Source: Pseudomonas sp. PA27(2017)
GTDB lineage: Bacteria; Pseudomonadota; Gammaproteobacteria; Pseudomonadales; Pseudomonadaceae
Length of the DNA stretch: 64,000 nt
Direction of reading: 5' to 3'
Assembly: GCF_001945445.1 (NCBI RefSeq)
Contig: NZ_MSXW01000038.1
Location: 62,001-126,000, forward strand
The notes beneath the pieces were generated by a model, which worked only from the letters and a program-made list of their open reading frames with translations, ran no database searches and had not been told where the DNA came from. The translations under genes and the position numbers were made by a program. Within the stretch, counting starts at the first letter, position 1, and every line of letters begins with the position of its first letter. Shown here piece after piece: positions 41,353-50,275 of this stretch.

Positions 41353-43928
41353 GCCTGGCCAGCACATGGCTGCGGCGTAGCGGCTGGAAGGCTTTCGATT
41401 TCCAGAAGGAGGTCTGGCAGGCCGTCGCCGATGGGCAGAGCGGCTTGCTGCATGCCTCCACCGGCGCCGGCAAGACCTACGCGGTATGGCTGGCCGCGCT
41501 CAATCGTTTCGCCGGTAAGGCGTCGCCGGAAAAGGCTCCAGTCAGCAAACGAGCGCCGGCAGCGGCGCCGTTGACGGTACTGTGGATCACCCCGATGCGC
41601 GCCCTGGCTGCCGATACGCAGCGTGCCTTGCAGGCGCCGGTCGACGGCCTGGAACTACCCTGGACGGTGGGCATGCGCACCGGCGACACCGGCAGCGCGG
41701 AACGTCAGCGCCAGGCGCGGCGCCTGCCCACGGCGCTGGTGACCACCCCCGAAAGCCTGACCCTGCTGCTGACTGGCGCCGACGCGAAAAACCAGTTCGC
41801 CCATGTCGGCATGCTGGTCGTGGACGAGTGGCACGAGCTGCTCGGCAACAAGCGCGGTGTGCAGTTGCAGCTGGCCCTGGCGCGGCTGCGCCGGTGGAAT
41901 CCGCAATTGGTCGTCTGGGGGCTGTCGGCGACGCTGGGCAATCAGCCTCACGCTCTGGAGGTCTTGCTGCCCGACGGCAACGGGCGTCTGGTGCGTGGCG
42001 AGCAGGGCGGCAAACCGCTGATCGACACCCTGTTGCCGCCGGCGGTGGAGCGCTTTCCCTGGGCCGGTCACCTGGGTTTGCGGTTGCTGCCACAGGTGGT
42101 CGAAGAACTGGATAAGAGCAGCGTCAGCCTGGTGTTTACCAACACCCGCTCGCAGTCGGAACTCTGGTACCAGGCTCTGCTCGAGGCCCGGCCGGACTGG
42201 GCCGGGTTGATCGCCCTGCATCACGGCTCGCTGGCCCGCGAAGTGCGCGATTGGGTCGAAAACGGCCTCAAGCAGGGCAAGCTCAAGGCGGTGGTGTGCA
42301 CCTCCAGCCTGGACTTGGGGGTCGATTTCCTGCCGGTCGAGCGGGTGCTGCAGATCGGTTCGGCTAAGGGCGTCGCACGCCTGTTGCAGCGCGCCGGGCG
42401 CTCCGGCCATGCGCCCGGGCGCACCTCGCGCGCCACCCTGGTACCGACCCATGCCGTGGAACTGCTCGAGGCGGCGGCCCTGCAGGATGCGGTAGCGGCC
42501 GGGCGGATCGAGGCCCGTGAATCCCCCCATCAGCCGCTGGACGTGCTGGTCCAGCACCTGGTCAGCATGGCCCTCGGCGGTGGCTTCCGGCCTGACGAGC
42601 TGCTGCGCGAAATACGCAGCACCTGGGCCTATCGCGACCTCGACGAGGCGCAGTGGCGCTGGGCACTGGCCTTCGTGCGCCAGGGCGGCGAGTCCCTGAG
42701 TGCCTACCCGGATTACCAGCGTGTCGAGCCGGACGCGGAGGGCGTGTGGCGGGTGCCCAGCCCGCGCCTGGCGCGGCGCCACCGGATGAGCGTGGGCACC
42801 ATCGTCAGTGATGCCAGCCTGACCGTGAAATGGTGGAGCAAGGGCGGCGGTGGCGGTTCCCTGGGCAGCGTGGAAGAGGGTTTCATCGCCCGCCTGCGGC
42901 CCGGCGACGTGTTCCTGTTCGGCGGCCGCCCATTGGAGCTGGTGCGGGTCGAGAACATGACCGCCTACGTCAAGCGCAGCGCTGCCGGTAAAGCCAGCGT
43001 ACCGCGCTGGAATGGCGGGCGCATGCCGCTTTCCAACACCCTGGCCGAAGCGCTGGTGGCGCGCTTCGGCGAGGCTGCTCAAGGCCGTTTCGAGGGCCCG
43101 GAAATGCGCCTGCTGCAGCCGCTGCTCGAGGTGCAGGCCAACTGGTCGGCATTGCCGTCGCCCGGCGCGTTGCTGGCCGAAACCCTGCATTCGCGCGAAG
43201 GCTGGCACCTGTTTCTCTATCCCTTCGCCGGGCGCAACGTGCATCTTGGGCTGGCCAGCCTGCTGGCCTGGCGACTGGGCCAGCGGCGGCCGTTGAGTTT
43301 TTCCATCGCGGTTAACGACTACGGCCTGGAACTGCTGTGCGCCAGTGAAGTGGAGTGGGGGCAACTGCTCGACGGCGAGCTGTTCGACGAGCGCGATCTG
43401 TTGCATGACGTGCTCGCCAGCCTCAATGCCGGAGAGCTGGCACAGCGGCGCTTTCGCGAGATCGCGCGGATTGCCGGGCTGGTGTTCGGCGGCTATCCCG
43501 GAGCGGGCAAGAGCCTGCGCCAGGTACAGGCTTCCAGCGGCCTGTTCTTCGACGTGTTCCGCCAGTACGACCCCGGCAACCTGTTGCTCGCCCAGGCCCA
43601 TGACGAAGTGCTGAGCCAGGAGCTGGACGTGCAGCTACTGCGCCACACTCTGGCCGACATGCGCGCCGCGCAGTTGAACCTGCACGCCTTGCGCCGCGCT
43701 ACGCCGCTGGCGTTTCCGTTGATGGTCGAGCGCTTTCGCGAGCGGCTCAGCTCGGAAAAGCTCGCCGACCGCATCGCCCGCATGCTCGGCGAACTGGAGC
43801 GTGCCGCCGGGCCTGGCCCGCAGGTGGCGGACGCTCCTCTGGTCGAGGTCGAACCGGCAAGCCGTCGCCGCGAGCGCAAGCGCAAGGATGGACGCCCGCG
43901 AGGCAAGGCCAAGGCCGGATCTGCATGA
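41349..43928 (+). CDS. lhr: Lhr-Core DEXH-box helicase
   Basis: This is an 859-residue superfamily 2 helicase of the Lhr-Core type, a 3'-to-5' ATP-driven translocase and RNA:DNA unwinder. Motif I is ASTGAGKTYAVWLAAL (about residue 40), motif II VVDEWHELLG (about 158), motif III GLSATLGN, motif IV SLVFTNTRSQSELW, and motif VI QRAGRSGHAPGR (about 350). The winged-helix and Core domains follow. The C-terminus is very basic (RRRERKRKDGRPRGKAKAG). It is the third gene of the four-gene repair operon. It lacks the long C-terminal extension of full-length Lhr. Confidence 0.93.
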   Translation: MSLASTWLRRSGWKAFDFQKEVWQAVADGQSGLLHASTGAGKTYAVWLAALNRFAGKASPEKAPVSKRAPAAAPLTVLWITPMRALAADTQRALQAPVDGLELPWTVGMRTGDTGSAERQRQARRLPTALVTTPESLTLLLTGADAKNQFAHVGMLVVDEWHELLGNKRGVQLQLALARLRRWNPQLVVWGLSATLGNQPHALEVLLPDGNGRLVRGEQGGKPLIDTLLPPAVERFPWAGHLGLRLLPQVVEELDKSSVSLVFTNTRSQSELWYQALLEARPDWAGLIALHHGSLAREVRDWVENGLKQGKLKAVVCTSSLDLGVDFLPVERVLQIGSAKGVARLLQRAGRSGHAPGRTSRATLVPTHAVELLEAAALQDAVAAGRIEARESPHQPLDVLVQHLVSMALGGGFRPDELLREIRSTWAYRDLDEAQWRWALAFVRQGGESLSAYPDYQRVEPDAEGVWRVPSPRLARRHRMSVGTIVSDASLTVKWWSKGGGGGSLGSVEEGFIARLRPGDVFLFGGRPLELVRVENMTAYVKRSAAGKASVPRWNGGRMPLSNTLAEALVARFGEAAQGRFEGPEMRLLQPLLEVQANWSALPSPGALLAETLHSREGWHLFLYPFAGRNVHLGLASLLAWRLGQRRPLSFSIAVNDYGLELLCASEVEWGQLLDGELFDERDLLHDVLASLNAGELAQRRFREIARIAGLVFGGYPGAGKSLRQVQASSGLFFDVFRQYDPGNLLLAQAHDEVLSQELDVQLLRHTLADMRAAQLNLHALRRATPLAFPLMVERFRERLSSEKLADRIARMLGELERAAGPGPQVADAPLVEVEPASRRRERKRKDGRPRGKAKAGSA

Positions 43929-44584
43929 GTGCAGCTCATCTGGCAGTGGAGCTGGCCGGGGAAACCCTCTGGCTGCTGGCCGACAAGGCGCTGTACTGGC
44001 CGGCCCGCCAGGCGCTGCTGATCGCCGATGCGCATTTCGGCAAGGCGGCCACCTACCGCGTACTTGGGCAGCCGGTACCCCAGGGCACCACGGCGCGCAA
44101 CCTGGAGCGCCTCGACCGGATACTGCAGGACTATCCCACCCGGCAACTGATCTTTCTCGGCGACTTCCTGCATGCCAGGCCGGCGCGCGGTGGCAGCACC
44201 CTGGCCGCTTTGCAGGCCTGGCGAGCCCGTAATCCCGCTCTGCAGATCCTGCTGATACGTGGCAACCATGATCGCAGTGCCGGTGATCCCCCGGCCGAGC
44301 TGGGTATCGAGGTGGTGGGCGAGCCTTGGCCGATGGGGCCGTTTGCCCTGTGTCACGAGCTGACGAGCTGCCCGGGCCGCCACGTGCTCGCCGGGCACCT
44401 GCATCCGGTGTTCGTGCTGCGTGGGCGAGGGCGGGATCGGTTGCGCATGCCGTGCTTCTGCATCGAGCCGGCGGCGACCCTGCTACCGGCGTTCGGTGAG
44501 TTCACTGGCGGCTTGGCCATCGAGGCTACCATCCAGCGGGCCATTTATGGGGCGCTGGATGGTTCGGTGTGGCGCTTGGCCTGA
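43925..44584 (+). CDS. pdeM: Ligase-associated endonuclease PdeM (metallophosphoesterase)
   Basis: This is a Mn-dependent binuclear metallophosphoesterase of 219 residues; the P. putida homologue (MPE) nicks single-stranded DNA. All five motifs are present: DAHFGK (35-40), GDFLHA (79-84), RGNHDR (112-117), CHE (143-145) and GHLHP (157-161). The ATGA overlap with lhr completes the exo-lig-lhr-mpe operon. No terminator-like structure is obvious directly after it. Confidence 0.92.
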   Translation: MSAAHLAVELAGETLWLLADKALYWPARQALLIADAHFGKAATYRVLGQPVPQGTTARNLERLDRILQDYPTRQLIFLGDFLHARPARGGSTLAALQAWRARNPALQILLIRGNHDRSAGDPPAELGIEVVGEPWPMGPFALCHELTSCPGRHVLAGHLHPVFVLRGRGRDRLRMPCFCIEPAATLLPAFGEFTGGLAIEATIQRAIYGALDGSVWRLA

Positions 44585-44742
44585 TTTTTCGTGCGACAGA
44601 TCGTCACGTCTCGAGTAGTCGGAATACTGGCGATTTGCCGTTTGTCGGCGATACATCGTTGAACAATCGTGATTTATCTCCCACTACGAGCGTCAACTTT
44701 TCGCCCGCATCTTCACCCGTCAGATGAAACGATTCACCTGCC

Positions 44743-44769
44743 TCTAGTTATTTATCGGCCTGCCGATAG
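44743..44769 (+). promoter_or_regulatory. Sigma-28 (FliA) promoter for the chemoreceptor gene
   Basis: TCTAGTTA, an 11-bp spacer and GCCGATAG compare well with the FliA consensus TAAAGTTT-N11-GCCGATAA, with the -10 part 7 of 8. It lies 87 bp before the chemoreceptor ATG, as expected for a motility-regulon gene. An AACAATAA at 44802-44809 in the leader could bind Hfq/Crc but is weak evidence. Confidence 0.65.
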
Positions 44770-44855
44770 AATGCGTGCCGCTCAAAAAATCAGCCTGGTC
44801 CAACAATAACTCTCCAGCTGCTCTAACTCGGTTTTAAAAGTCGGAGAACTATTGA

Positions 44856-46778
44856 ATGAACAGCTGGTTTTCGAACATCAGCGTTACCTTGAAACTTGCC
44901 TTGGGCTTCGGCCTCGTGCTCGCACTCACCTGCATACTCGCACTGACCGGCTGGACCAGCATGGGCAGCCTCATCCAGCGCAGTGACTGGACGGCCGACA
45001 TCGCGCGCCTGAACGACACGCTGACCGACCTGCGCATCACTCGCCTGCAATACATGCTGGCCAACGGCGACGAGCAAATCGCCGAAACCGTGCAGAAGTC
45101 CCTCGATGGCTTCAAGGCTCAACACGGCCAGGTTCTTTCCAGCTTCAAGAGCCCGGAAAACGTGCGCCTGCTGCAGGCCCAGGGGGCGCAGATCGACGCG
45201 TACCAGCTGTCGCTGAACAAGATGCGTAGTGGCTACCGTGCCAGTAACGACGCCCGCCAGGAAATGACCCGCAATGCGGTGACCGCTGGCGAGGCGATCG
45301 ACGAGATCAACACCGCGGTAATGAACCTGCCGCCCTACGATGACAGTCGCGCTGCGCAGTTCCAGGCCATTACCAAGGCCAAGGAAGACTGGCAGCTGGT
45401 GCGTTATCAGGTGCGTGGCTACACCGGCACTCCAAACGCCGATGCCGAGCGCGCAGCCATCGCCCAGATCGATGCCACCATCAAGGATATGGAGTTCTTC
45501 CGCCAGGCATTCGCTGCCGAGCACCCTCAGCGCGTCAGCCAGGTCACCAGTGCGTTGGATAACTATCGCAACGCCGTCATGGCCTTCAAGAACGCCACCG
45601 AAACCATCGCCGTGGCGCGCAAGGAACTGACCGACGAAGGCTACGAGATCGTGCGCATCAGCAAGGAGCTGACCGCCATCCAACTGGAGCGCCGCAATAG
45701 CGAAACGGCCTCGGCCCGCACCCTGCAACTGAGCACCACGCTGATCGCCTTGCTGGTCGGCATCCTGGCTGCGTGGCTGATCACTCGCCAGATCACCCGC
45801 CCGCTGCAGGAAACCCTGGTCGCCGTGGAGCGCATCGCCGGTGGCGACCTGAGCCAGACCCTGCAGGTGACCCGTCGCGACGAAATGGGCGTGCTGCAGC
45901 AGGGCATCCAGCGTATGGGCAGCACCCTGCGGGACCTGATTGGCGGCATCCGCGATGGCGTCACCCAGATCGCCAGCGCTGCTGAGGAGCTGTCGGCCGT
46001 GACCGAGCAGACCAGCGCTGGGGTCAACAGCCAGAAGGTGGAAACCGATCAGGTGGCCACCGCCATGCACGAGATGTCCGCCACCGTACAGGAAGTCGCG
46101 CGCAACGCCGCCGACGCTTCGCGCGCCGCCTCCGATGCCGACCGCGAAGCCAACCAGGGCGACCGCGTGGTCGGCGAGGCCATCGCGCAGATCGAACGCC
46201 TGGCTGCCGAAGTGACGCGCTCCACCGAAGCGATGAGCCACCTGCAGCAGGAAAGCAACAAGATCGGCAGCGTGATGGACGTGATCAAGGCCGTGGCCGA
46301 GCAGACCAACCTGTTGGCCCTCAACGCCGCCATCGAAGCCGCCCGTGCCGGCGAAGCAGGCCGTGGCTTTGCCGTGGTCGCCGACGAAGTGCGTGGCCTG
46401 GCCCAGCGCACGCAGAAATCCACCGAGGAGATCGAGGAGCTGGTCGCCGGCCTGCAGCATGGCACCCAGCAGGTCGCCAACATCATGCACAGCAGCCGCG
46501 AGCTGACCGACAGCACCGTGGAGCTGACCCGCAAGGCCGGTGGTTCGTTGGAAAGCATCACCCGCACGGTGTCCAACATCCAGTCGATGAACCAGCAGAT
46601 CGCTGCCGCTGCCGAGCAGCAAAGCGCGGTCGCCGAGGAGATCAGCCGCAGCGTGATCAATGTGCGCGACATCTCCGAGCAGACCGCGGCCGCCAGCGAG
46701 GAAACCGCCGCCTCCAGCGTCGAACTGGCCCGCCTGGGCAGCCAGCTGCAGCAGATGGTCAGCCACTTCCGCGTGTGA
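44856..46778 (+). CDS. Methyl-accepting chemotaxis protein with HBM sensor domain
   Basis: This is a 640-residue transmembrane chemoreceptor. TM1 is at about 12-32. A large, all-helical periplasmic region (about 35-280) has the helical bimodular (HBM) pattern of McpS-type receptors that sense organic acids. TM2 (STTLIALLVGILAAWLI) is at about 285-305, followed by HAMP and the signalling domain with the CheA/CheW-binding tip NAAIEAARAGEAGRGFAVVA followed by DEVRGLAQR. There is no C-terminal CheR-tethering pentapeptide (it ends SHFRV). The ligand is inferred only by class. The gene stands alone with a FliA-like promoter and its own terminator. Confidence 0.9.
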   Translation: MNSWFSNISVTLKLALGFGLVLALTCILALTGWTSMGSLIQRSDWTADIARLNDTLTDLRITRLQYMLANGDEQIAETVQKSLDGFKAQHGQVLSSFKSPENVRLLQAQGAQIDAYQLSLNKMRSGYRASNDARQEMTRNAVTAGEAIDEINTAVMNLPPYDDSRAAQFQAITKAKEDWQLVRYQVRGYTGTPNADAERAAIAQIDATIKDMEFFRQAFAAEHPQRVSQVTSALDNYRNAVMAFKNATETIAVARKELTDEGYEIVRISKELTAIQLERRNSETASARTLQLSTTLIALLVGILAAWLITRQITRPLQETLVAVERIAGGDLSQTLQVTRRDEMGVLQQGIQRMGSTLRDLIGGIRDGVTQIASAAEELSAVTEQTSAGVNSQKVETDQVATAMHEMSATVQEVARNAADASRAASDADREANQGDRVVGEAIAQIERLAAEVTRSTEAMSHLQQESNKIGSVMDVIKAVAEQTNLLALNAAIEAARAGEAGRGFAVVADEVRGLAQRTQKSTEEIEELVAGLQHGTQQVANIMHSSRELTDSTVELTRKAGGSLESITRTVSNIQSMNQQIAAAAEQQSAVAEEISRSVINVRDISEQTAAASEETAASSVELARLGSQLQQMVSHFRV

Positions 46779-46801
46779 TCGGGAAGCTTCGCTGACAAAT
46801 G

Positions 46802-46835
46802 AAAAGGCCGTAGCTCCCAAGAGCTACGGCCTTTT
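46802..46835. terminator. Terminator after the chemoreceptor gene
   Basis: AAAAGGCCGTAGCTC pairs perfectly with GAGCTACGGCCTTTT across CCAA. The A and T runs on either side allow function in both directions. It is 23 nt after the stop codon. Confidence 0.93.
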
Positions 46836-46870
46836 CCGTTTTGGCGGCGGCGATGTTGCGGTGGCTTATT

Positions 46871-46885
46871 ACCTGTTCACGATCT
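46871..46885 (+). repeat. Possible remnant end of the 160-bp element
   Basis: ACCTGTTCACGATCT differs by one base from bases 6-20 of the left end of copy 1 at 6988. No matching core or opposite end is present. It could be a decayed solo terminus or chance. Confidence 0.35.
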
Positions 46886-46931
46886 TTTTAGGTGGCTGCT
46901 ACAAGGCAGAAGCAGACACTCAAACCAGCCT

Positions 46932-47020
46932 GTGGGAGCCCCGACCTCGGGGCGAAACGATTGCAGCCTGACTGCCCATTTCGGCGGTGCCTGAACGAAT
47001 CGCCGCGAGGTCGCGGCACA
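46932..47020 (+). repeat. REP pair between the chemoreceptor and GNAT-like genes
   Basis: GTGGGAGCCCCGACCTCGGG with GCGAA (46932-46956) is followed by the facing GAATCGCCGCGAGGTCGCGG (about 46998-47017). This lies in a 304-bp gap that otherwise holds only the terminator and the short element remnant. Confidence 0.65.
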
Positions 47021-47082
47021 ACGGTTCGGATAACGGCTGCTTCCGCCACTTTGCAGGCAAAACGAAGGTCGTGAAGAGGCGC

Positions 47083-47865
47083 TTAGTGCGTGGCAATCCA
47101 GATCAGCAATCCCGCCTGGAACAAACAGAAGGCTACCAGGCAGGCAATGGTGAAACGCAGGCCGCCGTCTTCACGCTTGAGCTGCTCCAGGCGCTCATGC
47201 TGCTTGCGTAGCTGGGCGTCCTGTTCCTGCAGGTTCTGGTCGGCCAGTTGCAACATCTGCGCGGCGTCGAGCTGTTCGATGAACCTGACCTTCTCGTTGT
47301 TCCAGTCGCTGTGCAGGGCGCTGAGCCGCGGGGCGCTGTATTGCGCCTTGAGTTGATTCTCCTGGTAGTCGACGCTGAAACCCTGTGCCTTGAGGCAGTG
47401 ATCACGCCGCGCGCGAGCTTCGTCGTTGAGTGCGTCGCGGCTGGGCAGGGGGCCGCTTTCCAGGGTGTAGTGAGCACAGTGCTGTTTGGCCCAGGCTGCG
47501 GCCTGAGCCAGCAGAAAGCGGCCCAGGCCGCGGTTCTGCGGCTCCAGGCTCAGCCCGCTGTCGGGGCCGAAGCGGGCTTCCTTGGTACGGTGGTCGAGCC
47601 ACAGTTCCAGCACGTTCTGTTCCTTGCGCACCTTCTGGCCGGGCAACTGCAGGCTCAGGCGCAGCAGGCTGTGCTCCTTGCTATGCCGCTCGACGCGGCC
47701 GAACTGCACGAAGCGCAGCGGGCGGGCGCCTGTGTGGCGGTCGACCGGCAGGGGCGACAGGCGCAGCAGGCGAAAATGTTCCGCGGCCAGGCCGGCCCAG
47801 GGATGGGACGGCTGGGGTTGTTCGCCCTCCGGCGTGGCGACGGCGCTGGTTTCGCTGTCGGTCAT
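47083..47865 (-). CDS. Uncharacterised protein: GNAT-like domain, coiled coil and C-terminal membrane anchor
   Basis: The protein is 260 residues. Residues about 30-170 look like a divergent acetyltransferase fold: a beta-rich start, then PQNRGLGRFLLAQAAAWAKQ, where Q110-N-R-G-L-G115 matches the (Q/R)xxGx(G/A) acetyl-CoA-binding motif A, then a stretch ending in LKAQGFSVDY like the end of GNAT domains. Residues about 183-224 are Gln/Glu/Leu-rich and heptad-like, and about 228-256 form one hydrophobic helix ending in LLIWIATH. There is no signal peptide, so it would be a tail-anchored inner-membrane protein facing the cytoplasm. I do not recognise a named family; function unknown. It lies beside the aroC region. 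Confidence 0.7.
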   Translation of the reverse strand: MTDSETSAVATPEGEQPQPSHPWAGLAAEHFRLLRLSPLPVDRHTGARPLRFVQFGRVERHSKEHSLLRLSLQLPGQKVRKEQNVLELWLDHRTKEARFGPDSGLSLEPQNRGLGRFLLAQAAAWAKQHCAHYTLESGPLPSRDALNDEARARRDHCLKAQGFSVDYQENQLKAQYSAPRLSALHSDWNNEKVRFIEQLDAAQMLQLADQNLQEQDAQLRKQHERLEQLKREDGGLRFTIACLVAFCLFQAGLLIWIATH

Positions 47866-47970
47866 CTGGCGTTCCTCGGCAAGCCACCCTGCTCGAGGCA
47901 GGGCAGTCTGGGCGGACTCATGATTCCGAGGGGCAACCAGCGGTCGTTGCGCAGCAGGTCATGAGCGGTT

Positions 47971-48951
47971 CTAAGGGTTATCGGCAGCGTTGGCCGTCTC
48001 TGCAGGCTGCAGTGCTTTGATGAAGCTGGCCAGGCGCGTGGTCAGGCCGCGGGCCAGGGGCAGGTCGGGGTTGTCGTAGGAGGCCAGTTGCGCCTCCATG
48101 TCCAGCGGCACGATGCGCAGCACGTGGTTCATGCCAGTGACGATCTGCAGCTCGGCACGCGGGTTGGCAGCGTGCAGCGCCTCGGCGTCCTGCACGCTGA
48201 CCTGAATGTCGTGATCGCCCTGCAGAATCAGCGCCGGCACCTTGACCCGCGCGAAGGCAGCGGCCGGGTCCTGACGGAACAGGGAAATCAGGTAGGGCTG
48301 CACGCTGGTGCGGAACAGCACGGTCAGCTCGTCCGACACATGCGGCACCTGGCGGCCCTCGTGCAGGGCTTCGAGCAGCGCCTCGGCCTCACCACGCAGG
48401 CGAGGCGGCAGGCGGTTGCGCAGTTGTTCGCGCAGCAGCTGGTCGATGGGGCGTGCGCTGCCGGCGATCGATACAAGAGCATCCGCGCCTGCCTGATTGG
48501 CCGCTAGGGTGGCGATCAGTGCGCCTTCACTGTGGCCGACCAGAATCACCTGGCTGAAGCGTTTGTCCTGGCGCAACTGATGCACCCACGCCACTACGTC
48601 GGCCACGTAGCGCTCCACGCTGAGGTCGCGCTCATGGGGCGTGGCGGCAAAGCTGGCGGCGATGCCGCGCTTGTCGTAACGCACGCTGGCGATGCCTTGC
48701 TGGGCCAGGGCCTGAGCCAGCTTGCGGTGCGCGTCGTTATGCCCGCCACCGGGGTTGTTGCCATTGCGGTCGGTTGGACCGGAGCCGGCCACCAGCAGTA
48801 CCACGGGCACCGCTGCGCTGCGCTGTGGCAGCACCAGCGAGCCCGACAGCACGCCCTGGCCGGTATCCAGGCTGACCGGTTCACGCAGGATGGGGGCGGC
48901 CTGAACCAGGCCAGTGAAGAGGGAAAGGGTCAAAAGCAAGGCTCGCAGCAT
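47971..48951 (-). CDS. Secreted alpha/beta hydrolase
   Basis: The 326-residue precursor has a signal peptide (MLRALLLTLSLFTGLVQA, cut near AAP); this start at 48951 is preferred over 48993 because the latter puts 14 polar residues before the signal. The hydrolase core has the oxyanion region VLLVAGSGPTDRNGNNP, the nucleophile Ser in ILVGHSEGALIA, Asp in LILQGDHDIQV and His in GMNHVLR, so the catalytic triad is complete. It resembles periplasmic serine aminopeptidase-S33/esterase types. It is divergent from aroC across 164 bp. Substrate unknown. Confidence 0.82.
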   Translation of the reverse strand: MLRALLLTLSLFTGLVQAAPILREPVSLDTGQGVLSGSLVLPQRSAAVPVVLLVAGSGPTDRNGNNPGGGHNDAHRKLAQALAQQGIASVRYDKRGIAASFAATPHERDLSVERYVADVVAWVHQLRQDKRFSQVILVGHSEGALIATLAANQAGADALVSIAGSARPIDQLLREQLRNRLPPRLRGEAEALLEALHEGRQVPHVSDELTVLFRTSVQPYLISLFRQDPAAAFARVKVPALILQGDHDIQVSVQDAEALHAANPRAELQIVTGMNHVLRIVPLDMEAQLASYDNPDLPLARGLTTRLASFIKALQPAETANAADNP

Positions 48952-49115
48952 GATGGAAACGGGTCTTTGATGGGCTCTGTTGGACGCTGGCATTTGGCCA
49001 AAGGTTCGCGCGCGGGTGATCTCGGCGGTTGGCTGGGAGTATACTCAGCGGCTTTCTTCATGGGCCTGCCTTTTCGCCGCAGGCTGCGGATCGAACTTCT
49101 CTGGAGCCTCGCGCA

Positions 49116-50207
49116 ATGTCCGGCAATACCTTCGGCAAGCTGTTCACCGTCACCACGGCAGGCGAGAGCCATGGCCCGGCGCTGGTCGCCATCGTCGACG
49201 GCTGCCCGCCCGGCCTGGAGATTTCCCTGGACGACCTGCAGCGCGACCTGGATCGGCGCAAGCCCGGTACCAGCCGACATACCACTCAGCGCCAGGAAGC
49301 CGACGAGGTGGAAATCCTCTCCGGGGTGTTCGAAGGCAAGACCACCGGCTGCGCCATCGGCCTGCTGATCCGCAACACCGATCAGAAGTCCAAGGACTAC
49401 TCGGCGATCAAGGACCTGTTCCGCCCGGCCCACGCCGACTACACCTACCACCACAAGTACGGCATCCGCGATTACCGTGGCGGCGGCCGCAGCTCGGCCC
49501 GTGAAACCGCCATGCGCGTGGCGGCGGGCGCCATCGCCAAGAAGTACCTGGCCAGCCAGGGCATCGTCATTCGCGGCTACATGAGCCAGCTCGGGCCTAT
49601 CGAAATCCCGTTCAAGACCTGGGATTCGGTGGAAGAGAACGCCTTCTTCAGCCCTGATCCTGCCAAGGTGCCGGAGCTGGAGGCCTACATGGACCAGCTG
49701 CGCCGTGACCAGGATTCGGTGGGTGCGAAGATCACCGTGGTGGCCGAAGGCGTGATGCCGGGCCTCGGCGAGCCGATCTTCGACCGCCTGGACGCCGAGC
49801 TGGCCCATGCCCTGATGAGCATCAACGCGGTCAAAGGCGTGGAAATCGGTGACGGTTTCGCGGCCGTTGCCCAGCGCGGCACCGAGCACCGCGACGAGCT
49901 GACCCCGGCGGGCTTCGTGTCCAACCACGCCGGCGGAATTCTTGGCGGCATCTCCAGCGGCCAGCCGATCGTGGCTCACCTGGCGCTCAAGCCGACCTCC
50001 AGCATCACCACGCCGGGCCGCTCCATCGATGTGAATGGCAACCCGGCGGACGTGATCACCAAGGGTCGCCACGACCCCTGCGTCGGCATTCGCGCCACGC
50101 CCATCGCCGAAGCGATGATGGCCATGGTGCTGATGGATCACCTGTTGCGTCACCGTGGGCAGAACGCCGACGTGCGCGTGAATACGCCGGTGCTGCCGCA
50201 GCTGTGA
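49116..50207 (+). CDS. aroC: Chorismate synthase
   Basis: AroC makes chorismate from EPSP using reduced FMN, the last shikimate-pathway step. The 363-residue product has the family signatures GNTFGKLFTVTTAGESHGPA at the N-terminus (His in GESHG), RGGGRSSARETAMRVAAGAI near 125, and GRHDPCVGIRATPIAEAM at the C-terminus. The start at 49116 is fixed by this N-terminus; the frame is open upstream to 49029. No strong SD is visible (TGGAG is 12 nt before the ATG). Confidence 0.97.
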   Translation: MSGNTFGKLFTVTTAGESHGPALVAIVDGCPPGLEISLDDLQRDLDRRKPGTSRHTTQRQEADEVEILSGVFEGKTTGCAIGLLIRNTDQKSKDYSAIKDLFRPAHADYTYHHKYGIRDYRGGGRSSARETAMRVAAGAIAKKYLASQGIVIRGYMSQLGPIEIPFKTWDSVEENAFFSPDPAKVPELEAYMDQLRRDQDSVGAKITVVAEGVMPGLGEPIFDRLDAELAHALMSINAVKGVEIGDGFAAVAQRGTEHRDELTPAGFVSNHAGGILGGISSGQPIVAHLALKPTSSITTPGRSIDVNGNPADVITKGRHDPCVGIRATPIAEAMMAMVLMDHLLRHRGQNADVRVNTPVLPQL

Positions 50208-50233
50208 GCATACCGGTGCGCGCCGGTAGCAGG

Positions 50234-50256
50234 GCCGGCGCTCTGTTCGCGCCGGC
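50234..50256 (+). terminator. Hairpin between aroC and the MFS gene
   Basis: GCCGGCGC pairs perfectly with GCGCCGGC across a 7-nt loop; a smaller ACCGG/CCGGT stem precedes it. There is no U-tract, so termination is uncertain. Confidence 0.4.
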
Positions 50257-50275
50257 AGCCTGAGGCTTGCCGCCC

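Noticed and set aside
41655..43601. Antisense frame of about 650 codons across lhr
   Set aside because: It is a shadow of a well-matched helicase gene, with no start signal.
46860..47082. Possible small ORFs between the chemoreceptor terminator and the GNAT-like gene
   Set aside because: They consist mainly of REP sequence and lack ribosome-binding sites.
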